DNA of 23,802 nt from a virus, in the IMG/VR virus record IMGVR_UViG_3300025674_000395, positions 1 through 23,802 of that record. One strand, written 5' to 3'. Shown piece after piece: positions 5,646-12,832 of this stretch. Below the pieces are notes generated by a model. The model saw nothing but the letters and a program-made list of their open reading frames with translations, searched no databases and was not told the origin of the DNA. The position numbers and the translations under genes were made by a program. Every line of letters starts with the position of its first letter. The stretch's first letter is position 1.

Positions 5646-5927
5646 ATGAGTAATAGAGATTTATTATCAGCCTATAAAGAACAGCTTAAAGATTTAACAG
5701 AAGAGAAGCAAGACTTAATAAAACTAACAGACGAAAAAGATGCTAGAATTAAAAAGTTATTAATACAATTAGAACAAGCTAATGCAGATGTTGAAAACTT
5801 AGGTAAACGAATAGCTGAAGTAGAGGCAAAAGCTAAGAAGAAAGATAAAATAAAAAAGATTATCAATCAAAAGATTGATGAAGTACTAGAAAAAAAAGAT
5901 GAGATTGTTGTTGACAATGATGAGTAA
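5646..5927 (+). CDS. 93-residue coiled-coil protein
   Basis: Starts MSNRDLLSAYKEQLKDLTEE. Nearly the whole protein is a charged heptad helix (KLLIQLEQANADVENLGKRI, then Ala/Lys/Glu-rich), with an acidic tail VVDNDE. The nearest AGGAGG is about 18 bases upstream, inside the 27-residue frame, so translation may be coupled to that frame. The last codons contain the -35 box of the predicted ssb promoter. No enzyme motif. Confidence 0.7.
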   Translation: MSNRDLLSAYKEQLKDLTEEKQDLIKLTDEKDARIKKLLIQLEQANADVENLGKRIAEVEAKAKKKDKIKKIINQKIDEVLEKKDEIVVDNDE

Positions 5928-5939
5928 TTGTGATAGAGT
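5911..5939 (+). promoter_or_regulatory. Sigma70-type promoter for the SSB gene
   Basis: TTGACA (5911-5916, perfect), a 17-base spacer, then TAGAGT (5934-5939, four of six), preceded by TGA that gives an extended -10. It overlaps the end of the coiled-coil gene and would start RNA near 5946, about 40 bases before the SSB start. No other promoter-like sequence is closer. Confidence 0.5.
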
Positions 5940-5986
5940 TTCATCAATAATAAAAAATAAAAATATAAATAGAGGTAAAAAATAAA

Positions 5987-6436
5987 ATGGCAATAGTAGA
6001 AGGTACAGCATATTGGGCATCAATTACAAGACCCAATGAAAAATTTGAACCAATGTGGAGAGTTGATGTGGCTTTATCAGATAAAGACGCAGAAGACTTT
6101 AAGAGCAAAGGGATTAATCTTAAGGAGTCTGTTATCGAAGACAAGACAGTTAAGAACCTTGTAACTTTTAAACGAAAAGTTTCCAAAGCAAATGGAGATA
6201 GAAATTCTCAGCCAACATTAGTTGATGCAGAGAAAAAACCACTAGACAAAATAGTCGGTAATGGTAGTAAAGTTAAAGTTATGTACAAATCTTATGATTG
6301 GAACTATAAAGGTAAGACAGGTGTAGGCTTGGATTTACAAGCAGTACAAGTTGTTGACCTTATAGAGTATCAACCTAAAGAAGACTTTAGCGTAGAGAAA
6401 TCTTCAAATGGTGTTGACATCAAGGAAGATTTTTAG
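5987..6436 (+). CDS. Single-stranded DNA-binding protein, T7 gp2.5-like
   Basis: A 149-residue protein that coats single-stranded DNA and recruits polymerase and helicase. Visible signs are a beta-rich OB-like body (GTAYWASITRPNEKFEPMWR at the start; VKVMYKSYDWNYKGKTGVGLDLQA strands in the second half) and a flexible acidic tail ending KEDF. An acidic tail with a terminal Phe is the hallmark of gp2.5 in T7-like phages, where it contacts polymerase and helicase. It lies directly before primase-helicase and polymerase, as expected. The family is recognised from pattern rather than strong identity. A promoter lies upstream, and a terminator separates it from the helicase gene. Confidence 0.8.
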   Translation: MAIVEGTAYWASITRPNEKFEPMWRVDVALSDKDAEDFKSKGINLKESVIEDKTVKNLVTFKRKVSKANGDRNSQPTLVDAEKKPLDKIVGNGSKVKVMYKSYDWNYKGKTGVGLDLQAVQVVDLIEYQPKEDFSVEKSSNGVDIKEDF

Positions 6437-6442
6437 TATCAT
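6414..6442 (+). promoter_or_regulatory. Strong sigma70-type promoter at the end of the SSB gene
   Basis: TTGACA (6414-6419, perfect) lies in the last codons of SSB, followed by a 17-base spacer and TATCAT (6437-6442, five of six). RNA would start near 6449 and would meet a terminator hairpin about 40 bases later. That makes a short transcript likely, with some read-through to primase-helicase. Confidence 0.6.
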
Positions 6443-6448
6443 CAATCG

Positions 6449-6526
6449 AGAATGAATAACTTAGATAGTTCATTTTCTAACTCCGAAGGGGAGGCGATTA
6501 GTAGTGAGTTGCCTCCTCTTTTTTTA
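6449..6526 (+). ncRNA. Candidate phage small RNA of about 78 nt
   Basis: The stretch is bounded by the promoter at 6414-6442 and the terminator at 6486-6525. The 5' half folds as AATG-AACT (6451-6461, three-base bulge) against AGTT-CATT (6467-6474), with loop TAGAT, extendable by wobble pairs. The 3' half is the terminator hairpin. A 25-codon frame (MNNLDSSFSNSEGEAISSEL...) runs through it but has no ribosome binding site. It could instead be an attenuator leader controlling primase-helicase and polymerase. Confidence 0.45.
6486..6525 (+). terminator. Rho-independent terminator between SSB and primase-helicase
   Basis: AAGGGGAGGC (6486-6495) pairs with GCCTCCTCTT (6511-6520) with one G-T pair and a 15-base loop, followed by a run of T to 6525. 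This is the clearest GC-rich hairpin plus T tract in the window. It ends the SSB transcript or the short RNA. Confidence 0.85.
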
Positions 6527-6540
6527 TGAGGTAAATAACA

Positions 6541-8190
6541 ATGAGGGCGACAATGGAAACAAACGATAATGGATTTATAAAATATCATATGCCTTGTCCA
6601 CTATGTTCAAGTAGTGATGCAGTTTCAATAAACAAGGATGGGTCAGCATATTGTTTTTCTTGTCAAGAATACATAAAGGAATACAATATGGAAACACAAG
6701 AAATACAATCAACAAAATCAACAAATGAATATGAGGTAAAGGATTATCTCAAACAATCTAACTATGCAGAAATTATAGATAGAAATATTAAAGAACAAAC
6801 TTGTAAGCGTTATGGTGTTACAGTTAAGATGGATAGTATTGGTAATATAACAAATCATTATTACCCATATCACGATAAACAAGGTGCAAAGATAGCAACT
6901 AAAACTAGATATACAAAGTTAAAAGAATTTAGTTTGCAAGGTAATACTAAGTTGTCAGGTTTATTTGGAGAACATTTATTCACAAAAAATAAATATATAA
7001 TAATAACTGAGGGAGAGTTGGATGCTCTATCAGCTTATCAAATGTTTAAAACTGATAGATATGAAACACCAGTAGTTAGTATTAAGAATGGTATAACTTC
7101 AGCAGTTAAAGATATTAAAGGAAGTTTAGATTGGTTAGAACAATTTGAGAATGTCATTATAAATTTTGATAATGATGAGCAAGGTCGTGAAGGTGCTTTG
7201 AAAGTAGCTGAATTATTTTCGCCTGGAAAATGTAAGATACTTCATTTACCTGAGGGATATAAAGATGCATCAGATTGTTTAACACAAAATAAAATACAAG
7301 TATATACTAAAGCATTTTGGGATGCAAAAATCTATGCTCCTGATGGTATCATTAATGCTAATATATTATTTGATGCTATAACTAAACCAACATTAAAATC
7401 TTTTGTTCAATATCCTTTTGAGGGTATGAATAAAATTACTTATGGAATTAGACCTTCAGAGTTAATTACATTTACAGCAGGAAGTGGCTTAGGTAAAACT
7501 CAAGTGATGAGAGAAGTAGTACATCATATGATTAAATCTACCGAAGATAATATTGGATTGTTAATGTTAGAAGAAACACCAGTAATAACTTCTAAAGGTT
7601 TAATGAGTATTGAAGCAAATCAAAGATTACATTTACCTGATGTTCATGTAAGTAAAGAAGAGATGAAGACTTACTTTGATGCAACAGTAGGTACAGGTAG
7701 AGTATTTATGTTTGACCATTTTGGCTCAAACTCTATTGATAATATTGTATCAAGAGTTAGATACTTAGCTAAGGGATTAGATTGTAAGTATATTATAATT
7801 GACCACGTTAGTATTATAGTATCAGACCAAAGTCATGGAGATGAACGAAGAGCATTAGATGAGATTATGACTAGACTTAGAACACTTGTTCAAGAGACAG
7901 GCGTTGCTATGATAGTTGTTTCACATTTAAGAAGACCTGATGGCAAAGGTCATGAGGAAGGTGCTGCGACTTCTCTATCTCAATTAAGAGGGTCAGCTAG
8001 TATTGGTCAGTTATCTGATATGGTAATTGGTTTAGAAAGAGATGCTCAAAATGCAGACCCTGAAATAAGAAATACAACAAGAGTAAGAGTATTAAAAAAT
8101 AGATTTGCAGGATTAACTGGTCCATGTTGTGATTTACAATATGATGTTGATACTGGTAGATTGAAAGAGGTAAATATAGATGCAATTTGA
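6541..8190 (+). CDS. Bifunctional DNA primase-helicase, T7 gp4-like
   Basis: 549 residues that unwind the fork and make RNA primers. In order: a zinc-binding domain with Cys19, Cys22, Cys38 and Cys41; TOPRIM primase with Glu157 (ITEGELDAL) and Asp210/Asp212 (NFDNDEQGREG); a linker; then a RecA-like helicase with Walker A GSGLGKT (314-320), catalytic Glu in LMLEETP (344-345), Walker B YIIIDH (417-422), His462 in the SHLRRPDGKGHEEG motif, QLRGSASIGQLSDMVIGLER (481-500), and the likely arginine finger Arg521 (KNRFAG). Length is close to T7 gp4 (566). GAGG at 6528-6531 supports ATG 6541; an ATG at 6553 is possible. It overlaps the polymerase start by 11 bases. Confidence 0.97.
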   Translation: MRATMETNDNGFIKYHMPCPLCSSSDAVSINKDGSAYCFSCQEYIKEYNMETQEIQSTKSTNEYEVKDYLKQSNYAEIIDRNIKEQTCKRYGVTVKMDSIGNITNHYYPYHDKQGAKIATKTRYTKLKEFSLQGNTKLSGLFGEHLFTKNKYIIITEGELDALSAYQMFKTDRYETPVVSIKNGITSAVKDIKGSLDWLEQFENVIINFDNDEQGREGALKVAELFSPGKCKILHLPEGYKDASDCLTQNKIQVYTKAFWDAKIYAPDGIINANILFDAITKPTLKSFVQYPFEGMNKITYGIRPSELITFTAGSGLGKTQVMREVVHHMIKSTEDNIGLLMLEETPVITSKGLMSIEANQRLHLPDVHVSKEEMKTYFDATVGTGRVFMFDHFGSNSIDNIVSRVRYLAKGLDCKYIIIDHVSIIVSDQSHGDERRALDEIMTRLRTLVQETGVAMIVVSHLRRPDGKGHEEGAATSLSQLRGSASIGQLSDMVIGLERDAQNADPEIRNTTRVRVLKNRFAGLTGPCCDLQYDVDTGRLKEVNIDAI

Positions 8191-9865
8191 TAAAGTAGTT
8201 TTTGATATAGAGACTACTATCAACGCAGATAAAATTTGGTGTATTATTTGTAAGCATGATAAAACATATTATCAGTTTACGGATGGTAAAAACTTACATA
8301 GGTTTGAAGAATTTGTTAAGAAGACTAAAGAATTTATTGGACATAATATAATTGGATTTGATATTCCAGTAGTTAATAAATTTTTTGGTAAAGATTTATT
8401 TGAGAATTGTAAGATTACAGATACATTAATTTTATCAAGATTACTTAACCCAGTAATAGATGGTGGACACTCACTTAAAAACTGGGGTACAAAACTAGGT
8501 CAAGCTAAAATAGAGTTTGAACAATTTGATTTTCTTTCTGATGATATGTTAAAGTATTGTAGAAATGATGTTGAATTAACTGAAAGACTTTATAAATTTT
8601 TAATTACAAAGATTAAAGATTTTGGAGAGTCAGTACAGTTAGAGCATGATGTTGCTAAAATAATACAGGCTCAACATGAGAAAGGATTTAAATTAGATAT
8701 TGTAAATGCTTATGGTTTACAAGCTAAATTTCAAGAAGATATGAATGACTTAACTACTCAAGTTAGAAAGTCTTTCCCTCCCCTAAAAATAGAAGAAGAG
8801 TTTATCCCTAAAGCAAACAATAAAGCTAGAGGTTATGTTAAAGGTGTACCCTTTACTAAAGTAAAATATAAAGAATTTAATTTAGGCTCACGACAACAGA
8901 TAGCAGAAAGATTAGTTATGCTTGGATGGAAGCCTAAAAAGAAAACAGACAAAGGACATATTATTGTAGATGAAAAAGTTTTATCTGAAATAAAAAATAT
9001 TCCTGAGGCTAAATTGATTAACAAGTTTCTAATGCTTCAAAAAAGAATAGCCCAAGTTTCCTCCTGGATTGAAGCAGTTAGAGAAGATGGAAGAGTGCAT
9101 GGCAAAGTAATTACCAATGGTACAATTACAGGTAGGATGAGTCATCAATCGCCCAACATGGCTCAAGTACCTGCTGTGTACTCTCCATATGGTAAAGAAT
9201 GTAGAGGATTATGGACAATAGATAAGGGCTATAAATTAGTAGGTGTGGATGCATCAGGGTTGGAATTAAGAATGTTAGCACACTACATGAACGATAAGGA
9301 TTATATAAATGAAGTCATTAATGGAGATATACATACATCAAATAAAATTGCTGCTGGTTTGGAATCAAGAGATGAGGCGAAGACTTTCATCTATGCTTTC
9401 ATATATGGAGCAGGGAATAGAAAAATTGGCTCTATCATTGGAGGTACGGAAAGAGATGGAGAAAGAATTAAAGAAAAATTTCTTAGAGCAACGCCAAGTC
9501 TTAGACGCTTACGAGAAAAAGTGGAAAGAGTGGCTCAACGTAGATGGGTCAGAGGACTCGACCAAAGAAAAATAATTATAAGACATCCTCATGCAGCTTT
9601 AAATACTTTGTTGCAAGGAGCAGGTGCTTGTGTTATGAAGAAAGCGTTGACATTGCTACAACAATATGTTATAAATAAACGAATCAGAGCCTTTCCAGTT
9701 GTGAATGTTCATGATGAATTTCAGTATGAAGTTCAATCAGATAAAGCAGACGAATTTGGAAGACTTGCAGTACAATCAATCAGAGATGCAGGAGATTTAT
9801 TAAATGTTCGGTGTCCACTAAATGGAGAATATAAAATTGGAAACAACTGGTCAGAAACACACTAA
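8180..9865 (+). CDS. DNA polymerase I-type replicative polymerase, T7 gp5-like, short form
   Basis: 561 residues. The 3'-5' exonuclease is complete: Asp9 and Glu11 (FDIETT), Asn56...Asp61 (HNIIGFDIP), Tyr126...Asp130 (YCRNDV). Polymerase motif A is VGVDASGLELR with Asp357; motif B is RDEAKTFIYAFIYGAG with Arg397, Lys401 and Tyr405; motif C is NVHDEF with Asp512. T7 gp5 has 704 residues. Most of the difference falls in the thumb, where the roughly 75-residue thioredoxin-binding loop is missing: residues 220-265 run from YVKGVPF directly into the LGSRQQIAERL--LGW region. Processivity therefore probably does not use host thioredoxin. Tyr405 at the T7 Tyr526 position predicts poor discrimination against dideoxynucleotides. 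Confidence 0.97.
   Translation: MQFDKVVFDIETTINADKIWCIICKHDKTYYQFTDGKNLHRFEEFVKKTKEFIGHNIIGFDIPVVNKFFGKDLFENCKITDTLILSRLLNPVIDGGHSLKNWGTKLGQAKIEFEQFDFLSDDMLKYCRNDVELTERLYKFLITKIKDFGESVQLEHDVAKIIQAQHEKGFKLDIVNAYGLQAKFQEDMNDLTTQVRKSFPPLKIEEEFIPKANNKARGYVKGVPFTKVKYKEFNLGSRQQIAERLVMLGWKPKKKTDKGHIIVDEKVLSEIKNIPEAKLINKFLMLQKRIAQVSSWIEAVREDGRVHGKVITNGTITGRMSHQSPNMAQVPAVYSPYGKECRGLWTIDKGYKLVGVDASGLELRMLAHYMNDKDYINEVINGDIHTSNKIAAGLESRDEAKTFIYAFIYGAGNRKIGSIIGGTERDGERIKEKFLRATPSLRRLREKVERVAQRRWVRGLDQRKIIIRHPHAALNTLLQGAGACVMKKALTLLQQYVINKRIRAFPVVNVHDEFQYEVQSDKADEFGRLAVQSIRDAGDLLNVRCPLNGEYKIGNNWSETH
9647..9675 (+). promoter_or_regulatory. Internal sigma70-type promoter in the polymerase gene
   Basis: TTGACA (9647-9652, perfect), 17-base spacer, TATAAA (9670-9675, five of six) with TGT just before it (extended -10). 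RNA would start near 9682, about 140 bases before the exonuclease gene, and would serve the exonuclease-SpeD group. The site is inside coding sequence, so coding constraint is an alternative explanation. Confidence 0.45.
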
Positions 9866-10760
9866 GAATATTGCGACATTAGCTGACGACATTAAGCAGT
9901 TAATTGCAAATATATCTAAAGGAAAGTCTGCCAAGATTACAGACGAACAAATGAATAAGTTTCTTGGTAATATAAAAGAAGCTTTATTAGCTTGGAATAA
10001 TCCTGATAGAAAAAAACAAGGAATGTTAAGAATGTCAGTACTAGGTAAACCACCTAGACAGTTATGGTATGATAGATTTAGTCCTAAAAAATATATAGCT
10101 GGTGATGATAGTCTTAATTTAAAATTTTTATATGGACATATATTAGAGCATTTAGTTTTATTCTTAGCTGAATTAGCAGGACATAAAATTGAAGACCAAC
10201 AAAAGAAAGTAGAAGTAGATGGTATTACTGGACACTTAGATAGTAAAATAGATGGTGAAGTATGTGATGTAAAGTCAGCATCATCATTTAGTTTTAAGAA
10301 ATTTAAATCAGGTGAGTTGTTAGGTGATGACCCATTTGGTTATCATGCACAGATAGCAGGGTATGAACAAGCTGAAGGTACAAAAAAAGGTGCGTTTCTT
10401 GTTATAGATAAAGTGTCAGGTGATATATGTTTGTATCAACCTGATGATTTAGCTAAACCTAATGCTAGTCATTTAATTAAAACACTAAGAGAAACATTAG
10501 AAAAGAAAGAACCACCTGAAGAAAAATGTTATCCATTAAGTAACACTAAGGCAGGTAACAAAGAATTATCAATTGGATGTCAATTTTGTACTCATAAATT
10601 TGAGTGTTATAAAGATAGTAATAATGGTAAAGGTTTACGAATATTTAAATATGCTAGTAAAAATGTTTATCTAGCTGAAGTAAATAAAGAACCTAATGTA
10701 GAAGAAATAACTAAAAACTTTAAAGAAGAATTAAAAACTTTTAATAAAAAATATGCTTAA
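9822..10760 (+). CDS. PD-(D/E)XK exonuclease, RecB/Cas4-like with four cysteines
   Basis: 312 residues. The nuclease core shows His110 region (GHILEH), Asp140 (GHLDSKIDG), Asp149-Val-Lys151 (CDVKSAS) and Gln177 with Tyr181 (YHAQIAGY), the usual order in RecB and Cas4 nucleases. Four cysteines near the end (Cys236, Cys253, Cys256, Cys262) could hold an iron-sulphur cluster, as in Cas4 and AddB; here all four are C-terminal to the core. By position it stands in for T7 gp6 exonuclease: degrading host DNA, removing primers and helping recombination. ATG 9822 overlaps polymerase by 44 bases and has no clear ribosome binding site, so the start is uncertain; the next in-frame ATG is 42 codons later. 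Confidence 0.85.
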   Translation: MENIKLETTGQKHTKNIATLADDIKQLIANISKGKSAKITDEQMNKFLGNIKEALLAWNNPDRKKQGMLRMSVLGKPPRQLWYDRFSPKKYIAGDDSLNLKFLYGHILEHLVLFLAELAGHKIEDQQKKVEVDGITGHLDSKIDGEVCDVKSASSFSFKKFKSGELLGDDPFGYHAQIAGYEQAEGTKKGAFLVIDKVSGDICLYQPDDLAKPNASHLIKTLRETLEKKEPPEEKCYPLSNTKAGNKELSIGCQFCTHKFECYKDSNNGKGLRIFKYASKNVYLAEVNKEPNVEEITKNFKEELKTFNKKYA

Positions 10761-11118
10761 ACATAAACATCTTCTTATCAGAGCAGAAGTTAAACAGCCT
10801 GTAAAAACTGAACAACAAACAATTGATTGGATGAATAAGCTAGTAAATAAAATAGATATGAATATATTAGCAGGTCCATATTCATCTAAAGTATCTAAGA
10901 AAGGTAATAAAGGTTTGAGTGGTGTTGTTATTATAGATACATCTCATATTGGTATTCATACATGGGATGAGACCGACCCTGCTTTATTACAATTAGATGT
11001 GTATTCTTGTAAAGAATTTAAAAAGTCTGATGTAATAGAATGTTTAGAAGAATTTAAACCTATTACAATTGATTATAAATATTTTGATAGAGAAACAAAC
11101 TTTACAGAAATAAAGTAA
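10753..11118 (+). CDS. speD: S-adenosylmethionine decarboxylase proenzyme
   Basis: 121 residues, the usual length of bacterial SpeD. The enzyme cleaves itself and makes decarboxylated SAM for spermidine. All key residues are present: Ser56 (LSGVVII), the processing and pyruvoyl serine Ser64 (DTSHIGIHTW), His69, and Cys86 (LDVYSC). The usual Pro-Glu after IHTW is replaced by DETDP. It overlaps the exonuclease gene by eight bases, inside the DNA metabolism operon. Polyamines would help condense DNA for packaging. Removing SAM could also weaken host methylation. SpeD is known in some marine phages. No spermidine synthase is in the window, so the host enzyme must finish the pathway. Confidence 0.92.
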   Translation: MLKHKHLLIRAEVKQPVKTEQQTIDWMNKLVNKIDMNILAGPYSSKVSKKGNKGLSGVVIIDTSHIGIHTWDETDPALLQLDVYSCKEFKKSDVIECLEEFKPITIDYKYFDRETNFTEIK

Positions 11119-11291
11119 TGAAATGTTTTTACTGTTTAACACCTGTAATTTGGGGTAATGATTTTGATACAGAGGAAGTATATGGTGAATCTAATTATTT
11201 ATTTACAAGTAATTACAGTTGTCCTAATTCAAAGTGTGAAGCAATGTATGAAGTTTTACATGAAAAAAAAGAGGTAAAGAATGAACACTAA
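11118..11291 (+). CDS. 57-residue zinc-ribbon-like protein
   Basis: The ATG overlaps the SpeD stop (taATG). The product begins MKCFYCLTPVIWGNDFDTEE and has two cysteine pairs, Cys3-x2-Cys6 and Cys35-x4-Cys40, spaced as in small treble-clef or zinc-ribbon proteins. It ends 11 bases into the next gene. Such proteins in phages often bind nucleic acid or host RNA polymerase, but no partner can be inferred here. The overlap on both sides and the ordered cysteines support a real gene. Confidence 0.65.
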   Translation: MKCFYCLTPVIWGNDFDTEEVYGESNYLFTSNYSCPNSKCEAMYEVLHEKKEVKNEH

Positions 11292-11598
11292 GAAAATGAG
11301 TAAGATAAGAAGAAAGGCAGAGCAGTTTCTTGTTATATGGTTGAAAGGATTGTTGAATAAAGAAGAACAAGCTAAGGTAAATGTAAAAAATATATTTACA
11401 TTGATGCCTCCTCAAACTCATTATTGGCAAGGTACAACATTAAAGTTACAACCTTGGTCTTATAAATGGATAGTAAAAAAATTAAAAAAGAATCCATTGT
11501 TGACATATGACCAATTGAATGATACACTTCAACCAACAGAAAAAGATTTAAGAAGACATAAGATGATTGAAGAAGGACCTATAAAAAATGACAGATAA
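11281..11598 (+). CDS. Basic 105-residue unknown protein
   Basis: GAGG lies upstream of ATG 11281. The N-terminal third is basic and helical (KKMSKIRRKAEQFLVIWLKG, then LLNKEEQAK). The middle has MPPQTHYWQGTTLKLQPWSYKWIVKKLKKNP and the end LTYDQLNDTLQPTEKDLRRH. It looks soluble, with an aromatic core. I recognise no family. It overlaps the next gene by 11 bases and contains a promoter-like sequence near its end. Confidence 0.7.
   Translation: MNTKKMSKIRRKAEQFLVIWLKGLLNKEEQAKVNVKNIFTLMPPQTHYWQGTTLKLQPWSYKWIVKKLKKNPLLTYDQLNDTLQPTEKDLRRHKMIEEGPIKNDR
11500..11528 (+). promoter_or_regulatory. Possible internal promoter before the DUF3310 gene
   Basis: TTGACA (11500-11505, perfect), 17-base spacer, TACACT (11523-11528, four of six) with TGA before it as an extended -10. 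RNA would start near 11535, about 50 bases before the DUF3310 gene. It is inside a gene and has a weaker -10, so it is less sure than the others. Confidence 0.3.
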
Positions 11599-11827
11599 AA
11601 ATATATTTAAAAATGTAGTTTATGATTCACTTAATAAGCAGGTGGATGGAAGTCATTATAAATCTTTTAAGGTACAACCTGCAGAATTTATTAATGAAAA
11701 TAATTTAAAGTTTGCAGAAGGTAATGCTATTAAATATATTTGTAGGCATCCGTTTAAAGGAAAAAGAAAAGATATTGAAAAAGCTATTCATTATCTTGAA
11801 ATGATATTGGAGAGAGACTATGATTAA
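11588..11827 (+). CDS. DUF3310 protein (T7 gp1.7-related domain)
   Basis: 79 residues with the DUF3310 pattern: HY (SHYKSF), QPAEFI, a helix with FAEGNAIKYICRHPFKGK, then DIEKAIHYLEMILE. In T7 the nucleotide kinase gp1.7 carries this domain, and many phages have a short version alone. A role in nucleotide metabolism is likely from the family, but the short form lacks any other catalytic part. It overlaps both neighbours by 8-11 bases. Confidence 0.85.
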   Translation: MTDKNIFKNVVYDSLNKQVDGSHYKSFKVQPAEFINENNLKFAEGNAIKYICRHPFKGKRKDIEKAIHYLEMILERDYD

Positions 11828-12059
11828 TGAATCACAAATAACACAATTAGAAAAAAGAGCAAGAGGTTTTAGAAGAATTATATCTTCATTAAATGATTTA
11901 CCTATGTATGGAATTAATCCTACAATAGATAAAATGTTATATATAAAGATAGATGATTTGAAAGCTCACTTAAAAAAGAAGATACAAAGAAACAACGAAA
12001 AATTAAATGAAATTCATACAGAAAGTATTGATAGTTTAATTGATGATAGTGATGGATAA
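11820..12059 (+). CDS. 79-residue helical unknown protein
   Basis: ATG 11820 overlaps the DUF3310 gene by eight bases. The protein is mainly helical: an N-terminal basic helix (ITQLEKRARGFRRIISSLND), a Pro/Gly turn, then KIDDLKAHLKKKIQRNNEKL and an acidic end. No known motif. Two bases separate it from the next ATG. Confidence 0.7.
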   Translation: MINESQITQLEKRARGFRRIISSLNDLPMYGINPTIDKMLYIKIDDLKAHLKKKIQRNNEKLNEIHTESIDSLIDDSDG

Positions 12060-12061
12060 CA

Positions 12062-12397
12062 ATGGTAAATAAAGTATATGATATGAGTGGTAATCAAATC
12101 AATTCAGCTCCACCTATATACAATATAAGAATTTGTTTAGTCGGCTCAAATGATTTAGATATTAAAAATATTGAAACATTTGGTGTTGCTGAAGATGGAT
12201 TCTTCATGGTTAAATCAAAATCAAATCCTAAGTTTCCTGTATTTATGACTAATCCTGTTCGTATTCAAACAGTAGAAGTTTATACTAATAATGAAAAACC
12301 TATTACAAAATTACAAACAGAAAAAAATGATGATGATTTTTTAATGGATTTATTGAGAAAACAAAATGCAGAAACTTCGAAAAATAAAAAAGACTAG
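12062..12397 (+). CDS. 111-residue unknown protein
   Basis: Starts MVNKVYDMSGNQINSAPPIY. The centre is beta-rich (NIRICLVGSNDLDIKNIETF, EDGFFMVKS, PVFMTNPVRIQTVEVY), like a small barrel or PilZ-like fold, with a charged helical end (DDDFLMDLLRKQNAE). The family is unknown. It overlaps the next gene by 32 bases. Confidence 0.7.
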   Translation: MVNKVYDMSGNQINSAPPIYNIRICLVGSNDLDIKNIETFGVAEDGFFMVKSKSNPKFPVFMTNPVRIQTVEVYTNNEKPITKLQTEKNDDDFLMDLLRKQNAETSKNKKD

Positions 12398-12620
12398 TAA
12401 AAGAGTTAAAAGAAAAGAAGCAGATTTAGCTGTATTTAAATTGATTATAAATAATCAAGGTCAATTTATTACTGAACAATCATTATATCCTGTAGATAAA
12501 GTACATTTACATTTTAAAAAACAAAATTCAGGAATAGTAAATGCTATGTTAAGAGAAGCTAAAGTTAAGTTTGATGATATGCATATTCTTTTAGAAAAAA
12601 TTGCAAGATATTTAGCTTAA
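12366..12620 (+). CDS. 84-residue basic unknown protein, last + strand gene
   Basis: Starts inside the previous gene. The N-terminus is very basic (KLRKIKKTSKRVKRKEADL), followed by a mixed body (AVFKLIINNQGQFITEQSLY, VHLHFKKQ, FDDMHILLEKIARYLA). It may bind nucleic acid. Its TAA (12618-12620) overlaps the stop codon of the opposing - strand gene. Confidence 0.65.
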   Translation: MQKLRKIKKTSKRVKRKEADLAVFKLIINNQGQFITEQSLYPVDKVHLHFKKQNSGIVNAMLREAKVKFDDMHILLEKIARYLA

Positions 12621-12832
12621 GATTCTGTTATTTCTTTACAAGTAAATGATATAACAATTTTTAAATCATTAACATTATCTTCTTTAAGTATCTGTACTTC
12701 TTTGAATGAACGTAAATAACCTGCAGCAATACAATCGTAGTGACTTCGATATAAATGTATTTGAGGTTTAGGTTCAGCACATTCTTGTGCAACCATAGAA
12801 CACATAAATAATATTAATTCAAATTTTCCCAT
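12617..12832 (-). CDS. Small exported Cys-rich protein
   Basis: 71 residues on the - strand. The N-terminus MGKFELILFMCSMVAQECAE looks like a signal peptide or a short membrane anchor. The rest has cysteines at about 18, 34 and 65 and a SHYDCIAAGYLRS motif, fitting a small periplasmic disulphide protein. I recall similar small exported proteins beside lysis genes in marine phages. Its ATG overlaps the upstream gene's stop. It is the last gene of the - strand transcript. Confidence 0.65.
   Translation of the reverse strand: MGKFELILFMCSMVAQECAEPKPQIHLYRSHYDCIAAGYLRSFKEVQILKEDNVNDLKIVISFTCKEITES

Noticed and set aside
6451-6528. A 25-codon frame through the terminator (MNNLDSSFSNSEGEAISSEL...)
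   Set aside because: No ribosome binding site, and its sequence is explained by the hairpin and T tract.
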